Assembly (NCBI GenBank): GCA_029210265.1
Contig: JARGNP010000004.1
Location: 1-64,000, forward strand
Length of the DNA stretch: 64,000 nt
DNA from: Legionellaceae bacterium
Lineage (GTDB): Bacteria; Pseudomonadota; Gammaproteobacteria; Legionellales; Legionellaceae
Direction: 5' to 3'
The position numbers and the translations under genes were made by a program. The notes under the pieces were generated by a model. It made no database searches. It saw only the letters and a program-made list of their open reading frames with translations, and was not told the origin of the DNA. Below, one piece after another: positions 62,497-64,000 of the stretch. How positions within the stretch are numbered: the first letter of the stretch is position 1; every line of letters starts with the position of its first letter.

Positions 62497-63819
62497 TTAA
62501 ACGGTTTCGTGAGCACTATTTGCCAGCTGTTCTAAACATGCCAGTAAATAAAGTGGAATATTGAGGATGTTACCATCAAGTCTTAAATTTAGCATGGATG
62601 CGCGAAGGCTTAATGATGGCTGATATTTTGTAACAAAACTTTGTAAGCTTCTACTTTTTGTTGATACATTGGCTTTGATTTCTAAAGGAAGGATAGCGTT
62701 TTCTACTTGAACAACACCATCAACCTCGGCCGTTCCTTGGCTTGTCCAATAGTATTGTTTGTCAAAATCGAGTGCTAATGTTTGAAAAACAAAATTCTCT
62801 GTTAATGAGCCTTTAAACTCTTGAAATAGCTGATTTCCAGTCAGTAATGCTTGCACAGGAAGTCCTGCAAGTGTATTTAATAACCCCACATCTAAGAGGT
62901 AAACTTTAAAATTATTCCAGTTAGCATAAGCGTTGAGAGGCATTTTGGGTGCTGAGATATTATATATTTTATGGATTAGGCCTGCGGCATCTAACCATTG
63001 AATCGCTTCTTCATATTCTCTGGCTCTGGCGCTTGAGCGGACCAAAGAGTAAACAAATTTTTTATTTTCTTTTGCCAGCTGGTTTGGAATAGCATGCCAA
63101 ACCTCTGATATTTTCATACTTAACGTTTTTGTCGCATGTTTAGCAAAATCAAGATCATATGATTTTAAAATATCGTGGTGAACGTCTCGCACGGCATTAA
63201 AATCTTTTGTTTGGATGTATGTCAGTACAGCTTCTGGCATGCCTCCAGTAAAGTAATAAATGCGTAGCAGTTCGTTTAGTTTATTGTGAAAGGGTTCCGG
63301 TAGGGGTTCAATTTTTTTTATTGAAGTCAGGTGATCTTTAAGTCTACACTCCCCGATTGCATCTAAAAACTCCATGAAACTTAAGGGATACAAATGATAA
63401 AAATTCACTTGTCCGACAGGAAAACCTTCTTTATGGCCTATTTTAACGCCGAGTAGGGAACCACAAGCACACACATGATATTTATTTGCGCGCTCATGAA
63501 AATATTTTAAGCTATTTAATGCATGAGGGCATTCTTGGACTTCATCAAATATAATAAGTGTATGCTCAGGCTCAATGGATTGATTAAAGTGAATCGATAG
63601 TTTATAAATCAGCTCTTTTGGTTCTAAACTACCTTCAAAATATTGTTTTAAAACAGGATCATTTTCAAAGTTTAAGTAAATATGTGCTTTATATGCTTGT
63701 TTTGCAAAGGTATTCAGCGCATGTGTTTTGCCGACTTGTCGTGCACCATACAGCAGCAGCGGTTTGCGATTAGACGCTGTTTTCCATACGACCAATTGCT
63801 TGAGAATTTCACGTTCCAT
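62497..63819 (-). CDS. AAA_14/DUF4143-family ATP-binding protein
   Basis: The 440-residue protein has Walker A YGARQVGKT near 24-32 and Walker B TLIIFDEVQECPHALNSLKY. A C-terminal DUF4143 region has a nuclease-like strand pattern (YWTSQGTAEVDGVVQVENAI, LPLEIKAN). The E-x-K and preceding Asp resemble PD-(D/E)XK residues. Proteins of this type are widespread, often in accessory DNA, and are uncharacterised. A long inverted repeat lies 53 bases upstream of its start. Confidence 0.88.
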   Translation of the reverse strand: MEREILKQLVVWKTASNRKPLLLYGARQVGKTHALNTFAKQAYKAHIYLNFENDPVLKQYFEGSLEPKELIYKLSIHFNQSIEPEHTLIIFDEVQECPHALNSLKYFHERANKYHVCACGSLLGVKIGHKEGFPVGQVNFYHLYPLSFMEFLDAIGECRLKDHLTSIKKIEPLPEPFHNKLNELLRIYYFTGGMPEAVLTYIQTKDFNAVRDVHHDILKSYDLDFAKHATKTLSMKISEVWHAIPNQLAKENKKFVYSLVRSSARAREYEEAIQWLDAAGLIHKIYNISAPKMPLNAYANWNNFKVYLLDVGLLNTLAGLPVQALLTGNQLFQEFKGSLTENFVFQTLALDFDKQYYWTSQGTAEVDGVVQVENAILPLEIKANVSTKSRSLQSFVTKYQPSLSLRASMLNLRLDGNILNIPLYLLACLEQLANSAHETV

Positions 63820-63871
63820 CCGAGTGTTCCAAAGATGTTTTTTTGATTATAGCAAATAATGTGGAGTTTTC

Positions 63872-63927
63872 CACGTTTTATCATGCAAAAACGTGAGGAA
63901 AATCACATTTTTGCATGATAAAACGTG
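63872..63927. repeat. 25-bp inverted repeat upstream of the DUF4143-type gene
   Basis: The arms CACGTTTTATCATGCAAAAA plus CGTGA (63872-63896) and their complement (63903-63927) pair with a single mismatch around GGAAAA. A smaller palindrome GTGGAGTTTTCCAC overlaps the left edge. On the minus strand the structure begins 11 bases after the stop of an upstream gene and precedes the ATPase gene, so it could be a terminator, an operator or a short mobile-element relic. Confidence 0.85.
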
Positions 63928-63937
63928 ATTTAATGCT

Positions 63938-64000
63938 TTAAGCTTCTAAATCAAACGCGTCTGAGAACAACTGGTTCTGAGATAAGCCTTGCTTGATTAA
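63938..64000 (-). CDS. C-terminal end of a gene continuing beyond the window
   Basis: On the minus strand 20 codons run open from the window edge to a TAA at 63938-63940, reading LIKQGLSQNQLFSDAFDLEA. This looks like an ordinary protein C-terminus in the same orientation as the ATPase gene. The product cannot be recognised from so little. Confidence 0.4.
   Translation of the reverse strand, partial: LIKQGLSQNQLFSDAFDLEA

Noticed and set aside
63820-63937. Long inverted repeat as a CRISPR or insertion-sequence end
   Set aside because: Only one copy is visible, no spacer-repeat series exists, and no transposase gene adjoins.

Overview
The window looks like chromosome from a gammaproteobacterium with a host-associated, Legionella/Coxiella-like flavour. 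Housekeeping genes of gammaproteobacterial type (parC, cytochrome c4, engB, rpiA, polA, lpxD, a split gcvPA/gcvPB glycine cleavage operon, prkA-yeaH-spoVR, the Bat/MoxR cluster) are interleaved with genes that look like host-interaction or effector candidates. These are an ankyrin protein, an 18-repeat BspA-type leucine-rich protein, a secreted papain-like protease, two paralogous coiled-coil proteins and several family-less membrane proteins. The affiliation is inferred from gene content only. No tRNA, rRNA, CRISPR array, insertion sequence or integrase was seen, and no dot/icm secretion gene is in the window.

Layout. 1-4.4 kb: a decayed higB with intact higA, an ankyrin protein whose ribosome-binding site lies in a hairpin, a DUF2089 regulator plus Yip1-like membrane protein with a palindrome at its promoter, and a complete higBA pair with its own promoter/operator. 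4.6-9.7 kb: parC, a membrane protein, cytochrome c4, and a mazEF-type pair running directly into the GTPase gene engB. 9.7-21.1 kb: a long minus-strand block. A cold-shock-domain gene precedes MoxR, DUF58, DUF4381, BatA, BatB, a TPR protein and BatD, then a small unknown gene. Beyond a separate promoter come a SPOR/beta-barrel fusion and two tandem cysteine-rich propeller proteins, which share a perfect 316-bp repeat. 21.3-24.4 kb: the conserved trio of zinc-protease-like protein, inactive-transglutaminase membrane protein and RimK-type ligase. 24.4-32.7 kb: C1 peptidase, MFS transporter, two unknown membrane proteins, a SagB-type oxidoreductase and a XylR_N/V4R-PAS-PAS-GGDEF cyclase. 32.8-42 kb: prkA-yeaH-spoVR, a DUF2490 protein, two paralogous membrane proteins and an outer-membrane barrel. 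42-53.8 kb: rpiA, lpxD-polA, the coiled-coil pair, the LRR protein, and an HTH-GNAT-ketoacyl synthase operon. 53.8-58.2 kb: gcvT-gcvH-gcvPA-gcvPB. 58.3-64 kb: an ABC transporter with a double-length permease and an ATPase carrying the AAA-associated C-terminal domain, two unknown genes, a DUF4143-type ATPase, a 25-bp inverted repeat and the end of another gene.

The least explained parts are the SPOR-barrel/propeller operon, the DUF2089-Yip1 operon with its promoter-embedded palindrome, the tandem coiled-coil genes with conserved upstream DNA, and the hairpin covering the ankyrin gene's ribosome-binding site. Functions given are from motif recognition by eye. No database search was run.
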